This document shows positions 39,917-50,697 of a DNA stretch of 64,000 nucleotides, piece after piece. This DNA comes from Linderina pennispora (Eukaryota > Kickxellomycota > Kickxellomycetes > Kickxellales > Kickxellaceae): assembly GCF_002104995.1 (NCBI RefSeq), contig NW_024468256.1, positions 702,001-766,000 of the forward strand, read 5' to 3'. The notes under the pieces are model-generated. The model was given only the letters and a program-made list of their open reading frames with translations, had not been told where the DNA came from and made no database searches. Position 1 is the stretch's first letter; every line of letters begins with the position of its first letter. The position numbers and the translations under genes were made by a program.

Positions 39917-42900
39917 TCACAAAAGAGCTCGGCCCTGTGTAGTGGTTGGGCTCGTTACAGCGGATGGTACGGGCATGGCAGAGATCAGATCCCCGACTGA
40001 CCCGACTGGCTCGCTAGGCGCTGTGGAGCCAGAAGTGCCGCTCACATCAATGGCTGACACGTCGGTGGCAACGGCCTTTCGTAAGGTCTCGGCCCTACGC
40101 AGCGACGTTGTGATGATCTCGCCATGGATAATGTCCTTGCTGTCGTCCGCCTGCTTCGAAGGCGCTGAATATGGACGCTCATCAATGGTGGGCAGCCTGG
40201 CATTGGGCGGCGCTAGCGGTGGGTTTAGCATGACTGCCGTTCTCAGGCAAGTCAAGGTGAGAAGCAGCAGGCTCGAAGACCTCGTCCTGAACTCAGTGTG
40301 CTGTACTGGCTGGTGTTTGAGAGGATGCGCGCAATTGACGGACCGTCCATGATGTTGATCTGGGCCATGCTAGAGTCAGGCGTGAAGAAGGCATCCGACG
40401 TCGCGCCAGTGTGCATAGATCCGATGCTAGAGAATAGATCCGAGTTCCGGTTCATTTGCATGCTTGTCAGCGATTGCATATAGAGCGACCGTGTGCTGTC
40501 CGCCTGGTCGACGCTCGTGACGCTGCTGCGAGCAGGGAACCGTGGAGCACTTTGGGGGTGGAGGCGGGCCATCGGGTCTATCTGATGTCCGCAGTGGAAG
40601 GGCGGCCATTCCACCCCATCCGGCCAACAGTAGAAGAGTCGCGCTTGTCAGAGTCGTAGCTTTGGACCGCCGGCAAACACACTCATGTGCTGATTGCGCA
40701 GTCTCTTCTTACCGCCATGCACATCCGGTATGCTCATCGTCGGCTTCAAGCAGCGTGTTGTTGGTCAGTATCACATTCATGTCGCCGCTCTTGTTGGAAC
40801 ACGCCATCATGCGAGTTGTCGGTAGTTGATGTGGAGTTGGACTGGCTGCGGTTGTGACGCTTAAAACTGCCGCTGCGGTCGAGCGTGTTCTTGCGGCGAG
40901 CAGATGCTCTCGAGCCCTTGCGAATGAGCACAGGACCCTTGCTCGGCGACGATTTGATTGGGATCAGCGGCGGCGACGGCGAGGGGTTCGCTACGGACAT
41001 GTCGCTCACAACCGCCGTGCTAATCTGGGCAGGTCCCATGTCCAGAATCCACCTGAACACTCGTCAATGACAGGGCGGCAGCGGTGCTAATCTGGCCAGA
41101 TGCTGGCCGCTCGCTGCTCTTGCTCTCCGGGCGAGGGAGAGTGCTGAAGGGATTGGTAGTCTCGCTGCTATGTGCACCCTCTCCAGCAGTTATCGGATCG
41201 TACTGGTAGGTCTCGGGAGCAAACGATGACACCCGATCAGAGCTGGCGGTGCTTGGTGGATACAGGGGGTTGGTGCTTTTGCGTGAGCACAAGGGCCGAC
41301 AGCTGCGAGTCCCTCTTGGATAAAGGCGGCCTCAGCACGGCTGTAGTGATGACAGTCTGCTCTGAGTCACTGGGCAGGTGTGGATTGCTGTCGCGGTGAG
41401 CCGTGATGCTGAACCCATCGTTCGTGTACGCGGCAGCAGCAGACGAGTACGGGAACATCGGCAGCTGCCCGTTTTGCGCTGATATCTGGCGCTGCCCTAT
41501 GGTGGGCGGCAGCTGGTTCGAGCGCACTGACGGGTTGCTGTCATATGTGCTCGGGTGGCCAGAGTTTGTGGTCGACATGCTCTTGAGCACAAGGTTGGCA
41601 CTCGGGGGCAGGACGCTCGGTGGATAGACCATTCCGGACTCATTTACACTAGATTGAACGAGGCTGCTGTTGTTGGGATGCGGGTAACCGTAGCGTGAGC
41701 CGCTGGCCTCGGACTCACTGAACAGGGCGGATGAGTTGTTCAGCACTGACTGGCGCATCATATCCTGGCGAGCCTCGGCAGACACAATGTTTGAGCCTGT
41801 GTTGGAGCGAACCAGCTGCTCGAGCTGCTGTGGAGTGCCAGGGATGACGACGCTGCTCGTATGTGATGATTCGTGGTTTGACTGCGCGATCTGCGCAGAC
41901 CACGGACCCTGGCCAAAGAACGAGTTCTCGCGGGTCATGCGATCGATGTAGGGTATGTGTTTGAGATAGTTGCCAGTGCTGTCGACGTCGGACTGGTCCA
42001 TTGCGGCCGACTGCACCAGTGGCGCTTTGGCCTCGCTGACGTTGCTGTGCATGCGGGAGCGAGACTTTGACTGGGGAGGTTGCGGCGGCTGAAGCGGATC
42101 GCACGACGAAAAGTTGCTGACCAGGCCGAATGGATTTTTTGGCTGTGGCTGGTCGCGAGTTGCCAAGGAACGTCGCGCGGTTCTTCGAGTCCATCGTCTC
42201 GACCTTCTCGAGCATGCTGGTGACAATTCTTTGGCGCCTGAGGGAACTAGAATCTGAACTATCAACATGGCAATGACAGCGGTTATCAGGGTGCCAATGC
42301 CGGTGGTGGTGTTGCCACCAGCTAGCCTCCGTTGGACAGTCTGCCCAGGAGTCAAGTAGCTGATGTCGAACGCCATGAACATCAGGACAAAGGCAAACAT
42401 TGAGAGCGCCAGCAAAATGCCAGAGTGCTTCATATAGTCGAGTGTCTGCACTTCAAGCAGATAGATAACATTCAGTAGCGGTGTCTGGCGGTACTGTGGG
42501 CGATCAGTGGCGGCGACCTGTAGCCGCTGTGATGGCCGGACCACCCCTCCGTGTCTGCTGGATGATCCGATGCACGCGCAGCAGCACCCAGATCATCGCT
42601 CCAAGGAAGACAAGCATGAAACACGAGATGGCCAGGCGCGCGTTGCTGCGGGCGCGGGCCATGTCATTCCTCCTTCCCGTACGCAACAAAGTGGGCCACA
42701 ATAGTGAAAATAAACGAGGCAAGACCGAAACCAGCCAGCGCCTTGCCAGGCACATCACCGAGCGGCGAGTTGTCGCCGAGAACCTGCTTCACGCTGTGCG
42801 ACGACCAGTTCAACATTACTAGCCCGAGCGCCAGGAACAGAAAGGCCATGCCAAATGTCCACAGCCGGAGGCCCTGGCGAATGCCTGGCTGCTGTGGAAA

Positions 42901-43203
42901 CGTCGAGCGGCGCCACCTGCTGGCCCAGATAGACCGATGCGCGACACAGATTCCACGTCCTGCAGTTCCTGCGCGGCCATGATGCCGTCGCGTCCCATGA
43001 ACAGCGCCATTGCTATTAGACAAAAGTAGTAGGCGAGCATGCGCGCAGCAGACTCGATGCGCTTCCTGCCGCTTTACGCGCGACGCAGAGAGCGGGTTGA
43101 TGGCAGACCATGAGCCAGTCTCATGGATGCGCCAAAACAGATAGAGGGTGACGAAGGCGTCGACCAAGAGAAACTGGAGATACGAGAGCCCGCTCAAGTT
43201 CAT
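39917..43203 (-). CDS. Putative seven-span membrane protein with long disordered tail (many frame breaks)
   Basis: Pieces in successive frames join into a ~1090-residue protein. The first ~340 residues hold seven hydrophobic segments: YLQFLLVDAFVTLYLFWRI, MLAYYFCLIAMALFMG, LWTFGMAFLFLALGLVMLNW, ALAGFGLASFIFTIVAHFVA, LAISCFMLVFLGAMIWVLL, ILLALSMFAFVLMFMAFDI and IGTLITAVIAMLIVQILVP. The remaining ~720 residues are Ser/Pro/Thr/Gln-rich with basic patches (FKRHNRSQS). Breaks lie near 43075, 42930, 42668, 42545 and 42230 and in the tail near 41290, 41050, 40650 and 40255. TM1 starts eight residues from the ATG, with no signal peptide. Seven spans plus a long Ser-rich tail resemble a receptor, but I recognise no GPCR motif. 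An orphan GPCR-like or sensor protein is one possibility. Confidence 0.6.
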
Positions 43204-44064
43204 CGTCAAGGTGTAGAGTAGTCAAAGAGTGTGAGACAGTCCGGCCAGCGAGCTGTGTTTGACAGTGGGTAATATGCGTGGATGTTCGTAAAAATAGGAA
43301 AGGGTGCGAGAATAGAAAGGAGAGAAGGAATAGCGAGATGGGATAAGAATAAACGGTAGGGAGAGAGCGGGTATCTAGCCGCAATAGATTCGTAATGCCG
43401 CGAGACCTACAAAGGCGCATATAGCAAGTCAGCGGTACGGAGCGGATCTCCAAAAAGGGCTGAGAATAGCAGCCGCGCGTTGCAGCCGCCTGCTGGCACG
43501 GGAGACGGTACATGGGCGGCAGCCATTGAACAGGCACGTCCATACTTACGGTGCTCCTATTCTGCGCTCGCTTGCCGGTGCTTGGTCGACAAACACGCTA
43601 AAAGGAAGGATGTAGAAAAGGAAGAGAGCGGAATAAAGGGGAGCGTTAGAAAGGGAGCAAAGGAGAAATCGAAGCCGGTCCGCATCTCTGGCGATACCAG
43701 CGGTTTGCGCGGTCCATGAAGCAAGACCACAGACCAAGCATCCAGCTGCCAATTTTTCACTCAACTACATTCTGTTTTTGTCAGTGGCAGGATTGTCCAC
43801 CTGTCTCTTTAAGCGACTGCACATCGATCCTTGCCCCAGCTGCACAGAAGCGACGCAAAAACAGCCTGTGCAAGGATCGGCATGCCAAGCGAACGCAGAG
43901 GCGGACGGCCACTGCGCTCATGGCTCTCCAGGCAGGTGGGAGGCAGATAAGCGCGTCTCATCCACATGTGTGGGCAGGGAGGGGCATAGCCAAGTGGTAA
44001 CATGAACCAGAGTTACTGGTAGCAGCGGCGGGGGGAGCATGCCAAAAACATACATGTATTCTAC
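43204..44064. other. Intergenic region between the seven-span gene and SDHC
   Basis: About 860 bp. It holds the promoter of the seven-span gene and the SDHC 3' end, both minus strand. Short frames here have no recognisable content. A tRNA A-box-like word at 43987-43999 has no matching B box. Confidence 0.45.
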
Positions 44065-44805
44065 TTAAAAGAAGGTGAGGTAGATGGTGGCCACAGCGGT
44101 TGCAGCAATGGTCGCATAGCCGGTTTTGATGACACCCTGGTTGGTGAGCTCCCGACCAGTGTCCCAGAGCTACAAGACAAGATATGAGCGCGTATGTGGT
44201 TAGCCAACACATGTGCTGCTGGTTCCCAATGTATGTTTCGGCCTGCCAGTCGTGGACAGCGTCGGCACTGTGCGTGCTACTTACCAGGTGGCGGAAACCG
44301 CTAAAGATGTGGAAGGAGAAGCAGCTCGAAATGGCCGCCTTGGCAACCAGCAGGAGCGCAGGGTAGCTTGCCAGGGTGCTGGCCACAGCGGCCGAGCTGA
44401 GATCCATGCCCAGGGCCGGCGCAAGGCCGAATGCAGCAGAGTACAGCATCGCACTGCCGCCAACGGAGATCGCAGTGAGGCGGTTCAGGCCTGACAGGAC
44501 CCAGGTCATCTGGGGCTGGTAGATGTTCAGGTGCGGCGAGATGGGGCGGTGCTGCTTGGCGCGCGCGGCGACCACCGACTGCGGTTCCTCGTTACGGCGC
44601 ATGGGCGTGGCAATGAATGCACTACACAGAGTCGGGAAGAGCATACTGGGTGCGGCTTTAGGTCTGTCGGAACAGCAAGTTGCTGAGAGTGGCAGCAGCA
44701 AAACAATAGGACAGCGACTTACCGAGCACTGCGGGCGGCGACAGCACGGTTGAAAGGCAGGCGAGCAGCAGAGAAGGCGCCGGTTCTGGTGATTGCGGAG
44801 AACAT
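44065..44805 (-). CDS. SDH3: Succinate dehydrogenase cytochrome b560 subunit (three exons)
   Basis: The large membrane-anchor subunit (SDHC) of complex II in the inner mitochondrial membrane, which binds heme b and ubiquinone. Exons: 44805-44723, 44621-44285, 44169-44065; introns of 101 and 115 bp start GTAAGT. The spliced frame is 525 nt (174 residues) with no break. The N-terminus (MFSAITRTGAFSAARLPFNR) is a mitochondrial presequence. The SDHC signatures are HRPISPHLNIYQPQ at the matrix end of TM1 and FHIFSGFRHL|LWDTG, whose His is the heme ligand in the family. Three hydrophobic spans follow in order. The gene is divergent from the DGAT2-like gene. Confidence 0.94.
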
Positions 44806-45175
44806 TGTTGCGAATTAAAAGACAAATGGAGGCAATAGAGCTGCGGGACTGAAATTGAAGAGCACAGAGACGAAAGCCAACAGCAGCGATATCTGTAGAT
44901 TGCGCGACTGCTATCTTGCGATAAAAAGGGTGCGAGTGGGCTCGGGGCAGCCGAAACACGCAAAATCTCCGATATTTTCCGGCTTGCCTTCGGCTCGGCT
45001 CGGCGGGCCGCTGGAGGCATGGCCGATTTTTGTGCTTTAGCCGACTGGTGCGCTTTGGGATTTCACACTCCAAGCATATGCTTTGGCGGGCCCGTACCAC
45101 CCCACCACCACACGCCGATGCTCTGAGCACCACATCCTTCTTCAGCACTTTTTAGTTTCAACAGAAGAAGAAAGA
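44806..45175. other. Divergent promoter region, SDH3 / DGAT2-like gene
   Basis: 370 bp between two divergent start codons. I see no clear TATA box on either side and no other gene. Confidence 0.45.
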
Positions 45176-46169
45176 ATGGGCAAAGCTGCCAGAGAAATCA
45201 CCCCCGAGGAGCTGGGTCCAGGTACCAAGCGCTGGCTCCAAACAGTCGTCGTAACTCTATTTGGCATGAGCATAGTGGTCTGCCCATTGTTCTACCTCTT
45301 GCTGTACGCAGTCGCCCCGTGGCTCTGGCCGGTGCTGCTCATGTACGGCGCGTTCTGTGTCGTGGACCCGGGTGTCGAGGACGGCATCGGCCGGCGACGC
45401 GAGTGGATCCGGGTGCTGCGAGTGTGGGACTACCTGGTCGACTACTTTGAGCCGCGCATCGTGTCGGAGGCCACGTTGGATCCTGGTAAAAGATACATCA
45501 TGTGTGTCCACCCGCACGGCATTCTGTCATATGGTTCGCAAGGTGGTTGCGGGTGCCAAGAAGGTCGGGTTTGACCGGGCGTACCCTGGCATCACTGTGC
45601 ATCCGGCGGTGCTGCCGATCACGCTGCGTATACCGTTCTTCGGCGAGTATCTGCTGAGCATGGGCGCCATTTCGTCGTCCAGGGACAGCATCCGCAAGTG
45701 CCTGGCGCGTGGCGGCGGCCATATGCCTGGCATCATCATCGGTGGTGCCCAGGAGAGCCTGCGCACAGACACCAAGGTCACAACGCTGGTGCTTCGCAAC
45801 CGCAAGGGGTTTGTGCGCGAGGCGCTGCTGGCTGGAGCCGATCTGGTGCCTGTGTTTGTGTTCAACGAGAACAAGATCTATAAGCAGATGGCCAATCCGC
45901 CGGGCTCGCTGCTGTACAGAGTGCAGCGGCTCTTCCAGCGCTACGCACATTTTGCCGTGCCTGCGTTCTACGGCAAAAACGGCTTCACGCCCTTCAAGAC
46001 CCCGATCACGTTTGTGGCTGGCGAGCCGATTGCGGTGGACCAGACCAAGGCGCCGACTGGCCAGGACATCGACCGCTACCATGCGCAGTACCTCGAGGCC
46101 CTGACTGATCTGTGGACCAGGTACCACGCCAAGTACGACGGCGAGGCTGAGCGCCTGGATATCATATAG
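45176..46169 (+). CDS. DGAT2-family acyltransferase (one frame break)
   Basis: A ~330-residue membrane-bound acyltransferase of the diacylglycerol/monoacylglycerol acyltransferase 2 family. It makes triacylglycerol from diacylglycerol and acyl-CoA at the ER and lipid droplets. Two hydrophobic spans lie near the N-terminus (TVVVTLFGMSIVVCPLFYLL, WLWPVLLMYGAFCVV). The active-site block is YIMCVHPHGILS. Further family motifs are IPFFGEYLLSMGAISSSRDS, IIIGGAQESL, LVPVFVFNENKIY and ITFVAGEPI. One extra base at about 45528-45532, just after HPHGILS, breaks the frame; total length modulo 3 equals 1. The usual FNF/FANF motif after HPHG is not obvious, so substrate (DAG, MAG or sterol) is open. Confidence 0.88.
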
Positions 46170-46448
46170 ACCAACGGGCAATGGCGCCAGGCCAAAGTGG
46201 GGCTTTGAAGTAACCGCCGCAGCCGCAGCCCGTAATCCTGAGCTTGGATTCCTATTGCGGGCAGGTGTCTTACGAAACCGCCGGCAGAGCTAAAAGCGCA
46301 GGTCTTGGCAGGGCCTTTTTTTTATAGCCGTCCCAGCAGAGCCTCCTTCACAGACACCCTGGCTTCACTGCTCTTGTGCCTTCCTCAATTCAACCTCTTC
46401 ACTCCCTGCTTTTTTTTTTCCATAAATCTTTTTGTTTCTTACCAGCGC

Positions 46449-47192
46449 ATGGCCGCATTCTTTAGATTCTGGACACGCCAGGCAGAGGCGCGCCCGTTTG
46501 TCACAGTTGCTGCAACCGAAGCCTGCCTCTCGGCGTGCGGCGACCTGCTCGCGCAGACAATTGCTATGCACATAGACTTCAAGGGCGACAGCACGGATCG
46601 CATGGACGACAAGGAGCGGCCGCAGCGCAAGTACGACTTTGCGCGGACTGCCCGGTTTGTGCTGTTTGCCACCTGCGTATCGCCGATTGGCGTTAAATGG
46701 CATCGGTTTCTAGATAGGCGGTTCCCGATCCGCACGCAGACGACATGGTTCCGCACACGGCGAAAACAGGCCAGCGCAGCAGGCAGTAGTAGCAGCGGTG
46801 TGGGCCAGGGGGGCGCCCAGGGAGCTGCGGCCAAGGCGGCCAGGGCGAAGCGGAAAACAGAGCGCGCCCAGGCGGCACGGCAGGTCGGCAAGCGGCTGGT
46901 GTTCGACGTGGCTCTGTATGAGCCCAGCATGTACTTTTTGTTCTTTGGGTCGATGGCGCTGCTCGAGGGCGGTGGGCTCGACGATGCTAAATTCCGCATC
47001 AGTACGCTGCTGTGGCCGACGTATCTGACAGGGCTGACCATATCACCGATCATTCAGTCCGTCAACTTTGCGTTTGTGCCGCTGATCTACCGCGTACCGT
47101 TCGGGAGCTGCTTTGATATGTTCTGGGACTCATATCTGAGCTGGGTCAACAACGAGAAGCTGGCCATGATCAACGAGCGCGGCGGATACTGA
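46449..47192 (+). CDS. Mpv17/PMP22-family membrane protein
   Basis: A 247-residue member of the Mpv17/PMP22 family (yeast Sym1), small four-span proteins of the inner mitochondrial or peroxisomal membrane thought to form channels. The N-terminus MAAFFRFWTRQAEARPFVT is followed by CGDLLAQT, the family first-helix motif. ARFVLFATCVSPIGVKWHRFLDRRF matches the conserved G-P-x-x-H-x-W-Y block. The C-terminus has LTISPIIQSVNFAFVPLIYRVPF and SYLSWVNN. A Lys/Arg/Ala/Gly-rich insert (about residues 105-150) is longer than usual. I chose the ATG at 46449; a T-rich/TATA-like run lies about 130 bp upstream. Intact single exon. Confidence 0.9.
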   Translation: MAAFFRFWTRQAEARPFVTVAATEACLSACGDLLAQTIAMHIDFKGDSTDRMDDKERPQRKYDFARTARFVLFATCVSPIGVKWHRFLDRRFPIRTQTTWFRTRRKQASAAGSSSSGVGQGGAQGAAAKAARAKRKTERAQAARQVGKRLVFDVALYEPSMYFLFFGSMALLEGGGLDDAKFRISTLLWPTYLTGLTISPIIQSVNFAFVPLIYRVPFGSCFDMFWDSYLSWVNNEKLAMINERGGY

Positions 47193-47361
47193 CATAGAGT
47201 CGTAAGCGGCATCTTTGGGTGCAATAATAGATCTATGCATCACCGGCCAGTGGGGGAGGTAGAGTTGGATTTGGAACTTTATGTATTTGACCGCTGGTCT
47301 CACTTGGAAGGATGGGGTTTTGTACAGGCATGATGTGAAATGTAAAACGCAGGCCCAGGGC

Positions 47362-48501
47362 TCAAGCGCCGTGGTGGAGCTCGTTGTAGCTCTCGTAGTT
47401 GATCGGGAAGCGCACACCGTCGCCCATGGTCGTGGTGACAGGAGCGAACCACCAGTACCAGGTAGAGCCAAATACCTGGTAAAAGTTCTTCTTGGCGCCA
47501 ACATCAAACAGATTGACGTACTTTGCCTGGCGCAGCCCTTGCTGCTGCTGCACCTTGAAGTGGTTGCGCTCGTAGCTTTCGATCGTGGTTAGATTCGACA
47601 GCACAAGGTAGATGTGGAAGCCGGCAAAGGCGACCAGACACAGCGAGAACACAGCCGACAGAATCATTAGCACAATGGCGTTGACGTTGACTTCGTCGCC
47701 GCCGTCCATCTCCACAAACTCGTGCAAAAAGTATATCACTGTCGTCACAAACACGCTGGATACATAGAGAGTGCCGTGGCAGATGAACAGTAGGAACGCC
47801 TTTTGTGTGTGGAACCCGACGCAGTTGTTGAGCCACGGGCAGTGGTGGTCCATCTTCAGCACACAGATGCCGCAGATGCTGCAGTGGTGCGTGCGGTCTG
47901 GCTTTGGCGCATTGCACTTTTGGCAGAACCGCGGCTGCCCGTTGTCCTTTACTGTGATTGCGTACACAAGCTCTGTCCGCTGCAGCTGCTCCTCGGTCAG
48001 CTGCCCATTACTGTCGTCGCTGTATTCGCTGGCGCGGTCGCTCTCCTCCAGCTGGCGCTCCATGTCACTCGAGCTGCGCGAGCTCGAGCTGAGGCTGTGT
48101 GCGTCGTCTGCATACCGCCGGTGCTGTGTCGATGATGCCTGCCGGTTGGTGGAGCCAGGCTGAAAACCTGCTGCTGCTGCTGCTGCTGCTGCTGCACGGT
48201 TGGGAATGCGGTGATACTGGCCATGCGACGCCGTCTGTCGACTTACTACGCCCACTGGGTTACCTGGATTCCTGAACACGCAGATAAAGTAGCTCCAGGT
48301 GGTCAGCACCCAGAGCGTAAGCCAGAGCAGTGCCCACAGAATGCAGAGGAACCGTCCATTTCGGTACATTCGCGGAAGAACAAAGCCGGTATATGCGTAC
48401 AGCGACCAAAACAGCAGGCCGAGGGTGAAAATAACGGGCAGAAAGCCGAGTGTCTTGAACACCTTGCGCCGGTTCCATGCCGGAAGAAAATTGAGCGCCA
48501 T
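47362..48501 (-). CDS. DHHC-type protein S-palmitoyltransferase
   Basis: A 379-residue integral membrane enzyme that attaches palmitate to cysteines of target proteins. Two spans lie near the N-terminus (FLPVIFTLGLLFWSLYAY, FLCILWALLWLTLWVLTTW). A cytosolic loop with poly-Ala and Ser-rich parts follows, then the Cys-rich domain with catalytic MDHHCPWLNNCVG, two more spans (LFICHGTLYVSSVFVTTVIY, NAIVLMILSAVFSLCLVAFA), the TTxE motif (LSNLTTIESYE) and the C-terminal KYVNLFDVGAKKNFYQVFG segment (PaCCT-like). The layout resembles Pfa3/ZDHHC2-15 enzymes of vacuole or plasma membrane. The poly-Ala run is encoded by GCA/GCN repeats at 48170-48195. Frame intact. Confidence 0.93.
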   Translation of the reverse strand: MALNFLPAWNRRKVFKTLGFLPVIFTLGLLFWSLYAYTGFVLPRMYRNGRFLCILWALLWLTLWVLTTWSYFICVFRNPGNPVGVVSRQTASHGQYHRIPNRAAAAAAAAAGFQPGSTNRQASSTQHRRYADDAHSLSSSSRSSSDMERQLEESDRASEYSDDSNGQLTEEQLQRTELVYAITVKDNGQPRFCQKCNAPKPDRTHHCSICGICVLKMDHHCPWLNNCVGFHTQKAFLLFICHGTLYVSSVFVTTVIYFLHEFVEMDGGDEVNVNAIVLMILSAVFSLCLVAFAGFHIYLVLSNLTTIESYERNHFKVQQQQGLRQAKYVNLFDVGAKKNFYQVFGSTWYWWFAPVTTTMGDGVRFPINYESYNELHHGA

Positions 48502-48748
48502 GTCGCTGTCGAAATATAAAAAAGAGGGAGAGTAATGAGCAGAGTAGACAAATGGAGCCTCGAAGTTGGCGGCGCCCGTGCTCCGCTTGAAAAAATTACC
48601 GGAATCAGCCTTAGCAGAAGGACACAGGAGCTAATTTTAGAACGTGGCCGCTCTCTTGGAGACTATGCGTCCGTGTTTCTGTGGGTTGCCCTGCTCTGGT
48701 GGCGAGTCCAGAACATTGCAGTCTGAGCTAAAATACTGGCAATTTGAT

Positions 48749-49489
48749 TTACGAAAACGCCGCTATTAAAACGAGGAGCAACCAGCAGAGACTCGCATAG
48801 ATACTTGGGGCAAACGCACGCGCGCCGTCGACCAGTACCGGCTGATACTGCATGTTGCGATCCCATCCAGGCTGCTTTCGTCGCAAAACATATGACCGTA
48901 CAAAGTCGTCGTAGTTGCCCAGCACCCGCTCCACAGGTGGTGCTGGCACAGGTGCTTGGGCGGGGGCTGAGGATGTGCTAGCAATTATCGGTAGCCCATC
49001 TGGGCCAATTAATCGCACTGAGCTTGACGGCTCCTCATGTACCTCAACAGTTGGCCGAGGCACAAAGGCCGGTGTTGTGTCCAAGTCGTGGCCAACCGGG
49101 TCGGATAGAAACAAAGTGCATTTGCGTACACACACCTGTTGCAGGATGTCCAGCTTGGTTTTGCAGTCTTCCTGGCACTTTTGTGTGCGCTCAACGATTG
49201 ACTCGTGCGAGGTGCTGGAGTTGAGGCATCTGGTTTTGCATGCATTGTCCTTGCACTCACTTTTGCATGCTACTTGTACATTACATCTGTTTAGTTAGAG
49301 TGCACTTGTGATGAGCATGTACAACAGCTACATGCTTACTAATGCCAGCCCCTCACCTTGTACTGGGTCGCCAAATCCCCGAACTGCTGCTGCTGCTGCT
49401 GCTGCCGGTATTGTGTATGACGTGTGTGCCAGCAAGAGACACAATGCTATTGGTATCGTCGCTTGTGAAAGCAGCCTAGCTAGTCTCAT
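48749..49489 (-). CDS. Secreted Cys-rich protein, probably GPI-anchored (two exons)
   Basis: Exons 49489-49357 and 49269-48749 with an 87-bp intron (GTGAGG...CTAAC...TAG). The spliced frame is 654 nt exactly (217 residues). The N-terminus is a signal peptide (MRLARLLSQATIPIALCLLL). A short poly-Ala linker leads to four spaced Cys pairs: CKSEC, CKTRC, CQEDC and CVRKC, within a ~60-residue helical block. A Pro/Ser-rich stalk follows, and the protein ends in a hydrophobic tail (SIYASLCWLLLVLIAAFS) that fits a GPI-attachment signal or a membrane anchor. It is not a CFEM domain. Unknown function, probably cell-surface. The next gene upstream has the same plan. Confidence 0.72.
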
Positions 49490-49714
49490 TCTTTGGTGTT
49501 TGGGTAGTGTGGGTATATTAAAAGGACAGGTTTATTTTGAGATGAGCTTATTACTACGACGTGAGCAGGCAAGAGGAAAGATGGTAGTGGCGCCTGGCCA
49601 TGTCTCGTTTGTAAAAAGGGCTCCGAAACCTACCACAGGCTTGTTCATCCAGCTGCCCCCGCACTTGATCAAAAACCAGCACCGCATGGGTGCTGGACTC
49701 AGACTGCCAGTGTC

Positions 49715-50214
49715 TCAAAGCAGGGCTGAAAACAGAGCCATGCTGGCTGCCATTGCCGTCAGGGAGATCCCAGTACAGGGTATCCCCGACGATGCAGCCT
49801 TGGGCATAGGAGTATCCTGGGCACCACTGATCCGCAGCGACACGCCAGTTGAGGGGCAGGTTTCCGTTGATGTCCTGTTTGCGGGGCATCTTGCGGCCAG
49901 CCACGCCGGGCACGCCCAGACACCGTGCCTTGCAGCTCTGGTCCGTAACCTTGCACCCAGCCATGCACTCCGAGTCAGCACTGGCATTGCTGCCGCCATC
50001 CACTGCACCGTTAGCCACTCCCTTCAACGCGTCGGCACCGCCTGTGATGCTGTCATCGCCCGAGCCGCCATCCACAGGCGCCAAATCGTTGGCGAGGTCT
50101 GGGCGCATGCCAAGCAGCTTGCCAATATCGTCATCGGCCGGCATCTTTGCTCAGGCTTGCCACTGCGATGTGGAGTATGCCCAGGATCGGAATGTAGAAT
50201 GCAGAGGTAAGCAT
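49715..50214 (-). CDS. Second secreted Cys-rich, probably GPI-anchored protein (two frame breaks)
   Basis: Starts at the ATG at 50214 with a signal peptide (MLTSAFYIPILGILHIAVAS). The mature part reads SK|MPADDDIGKLLGM, a Gly/Asp-rich linker, then a Cys block ECMAGC...CKARC like that of the neighbouring gene. The C-terminus in another frame is SSGIPCTGISLTAMAASM and further hydrophobic residues, typical of GPI attachment. An extra A near 50151-50155 and a second extra base near 49890 bring the pieces together. Total length 500 nt minus two gives 166 codons. I recognise no named family. Shared layout suggests a tandem duplicate of 48749-49489. Confidence 0.62.
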
Positions 50215-50697
50215 TATTCAAAAGGTACAGGTAGAAGTAAGCGGCAGGAGTTGACCGAGTCGGAAACCACCGAAAGTTGCAGCACAGCAGCGCACGTACT
50301 TATACTGGCCTCGTCCGCCAAGGTCAGTGTAGACCACTGCGTCCCTGGCATGTATATCTCTCTGCAGCATGGGCGTATATTGCCGTGCGGCGCGGCCAGG
50401 CCAATATGCACAGCGCGCGTGAAACGTAAGATCGAGATGCAATACGCAGGAGGCGTGAGCCTGCGCCAACTCCTCCCCGCGTTGGCGATGAACGAGCCGA
50501 GGGACTGATCACAATCTAATCCTCGGCGGTAACTTTTGTGCAATCAAGCGATGGAAAAATTCGCTCCTTGCATGGGGCAGGGCTACCGCGGTGCGAAGAG
50601 GGAGAAAAAGAGAGCAGATTTCGCCCCTTTCTATTTCGCCCTCAATTCACACTTTTTTCTCCAGCACTGCTCGACCGTTAAAGAGGTAATCTAGAGA
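50215..50697. promoter_or_regulatory. Divergent promoter, Cys-rich gene / eIF3d, with PAC/RRPE-like words
   Basis: 483 bp. At 50548-50562 GCGATG (PAC-like) is fused to GAAAAATTC (RRPE-like), about 140 bp before the eIF3d ATG. PAC and RRPE are known yeast elements of ribosome-biogenesis and translation genes. A pyrimidine-rich run (50630-50665) precedes the start. Confidence 0.45.

Noticed and set aside
43981-44036. tRNA-like start GGGGCATAGCCAAGTGGTAA with a perfect A-box-like word
   Set aside because: There is no B box (GGTTCGAATC-like) downstream, and the 3' side (ATGCCAA) does not fully pair as an acceptor stem. No anticodon arm can be drawn.
50214-50543. Minus-strand frame of 109 codons upstream of the second Cys-rich gene
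   Set aside because: It overlaps that gene's start and lies in the divergent promoter with eIF3d. No protein features are visible.
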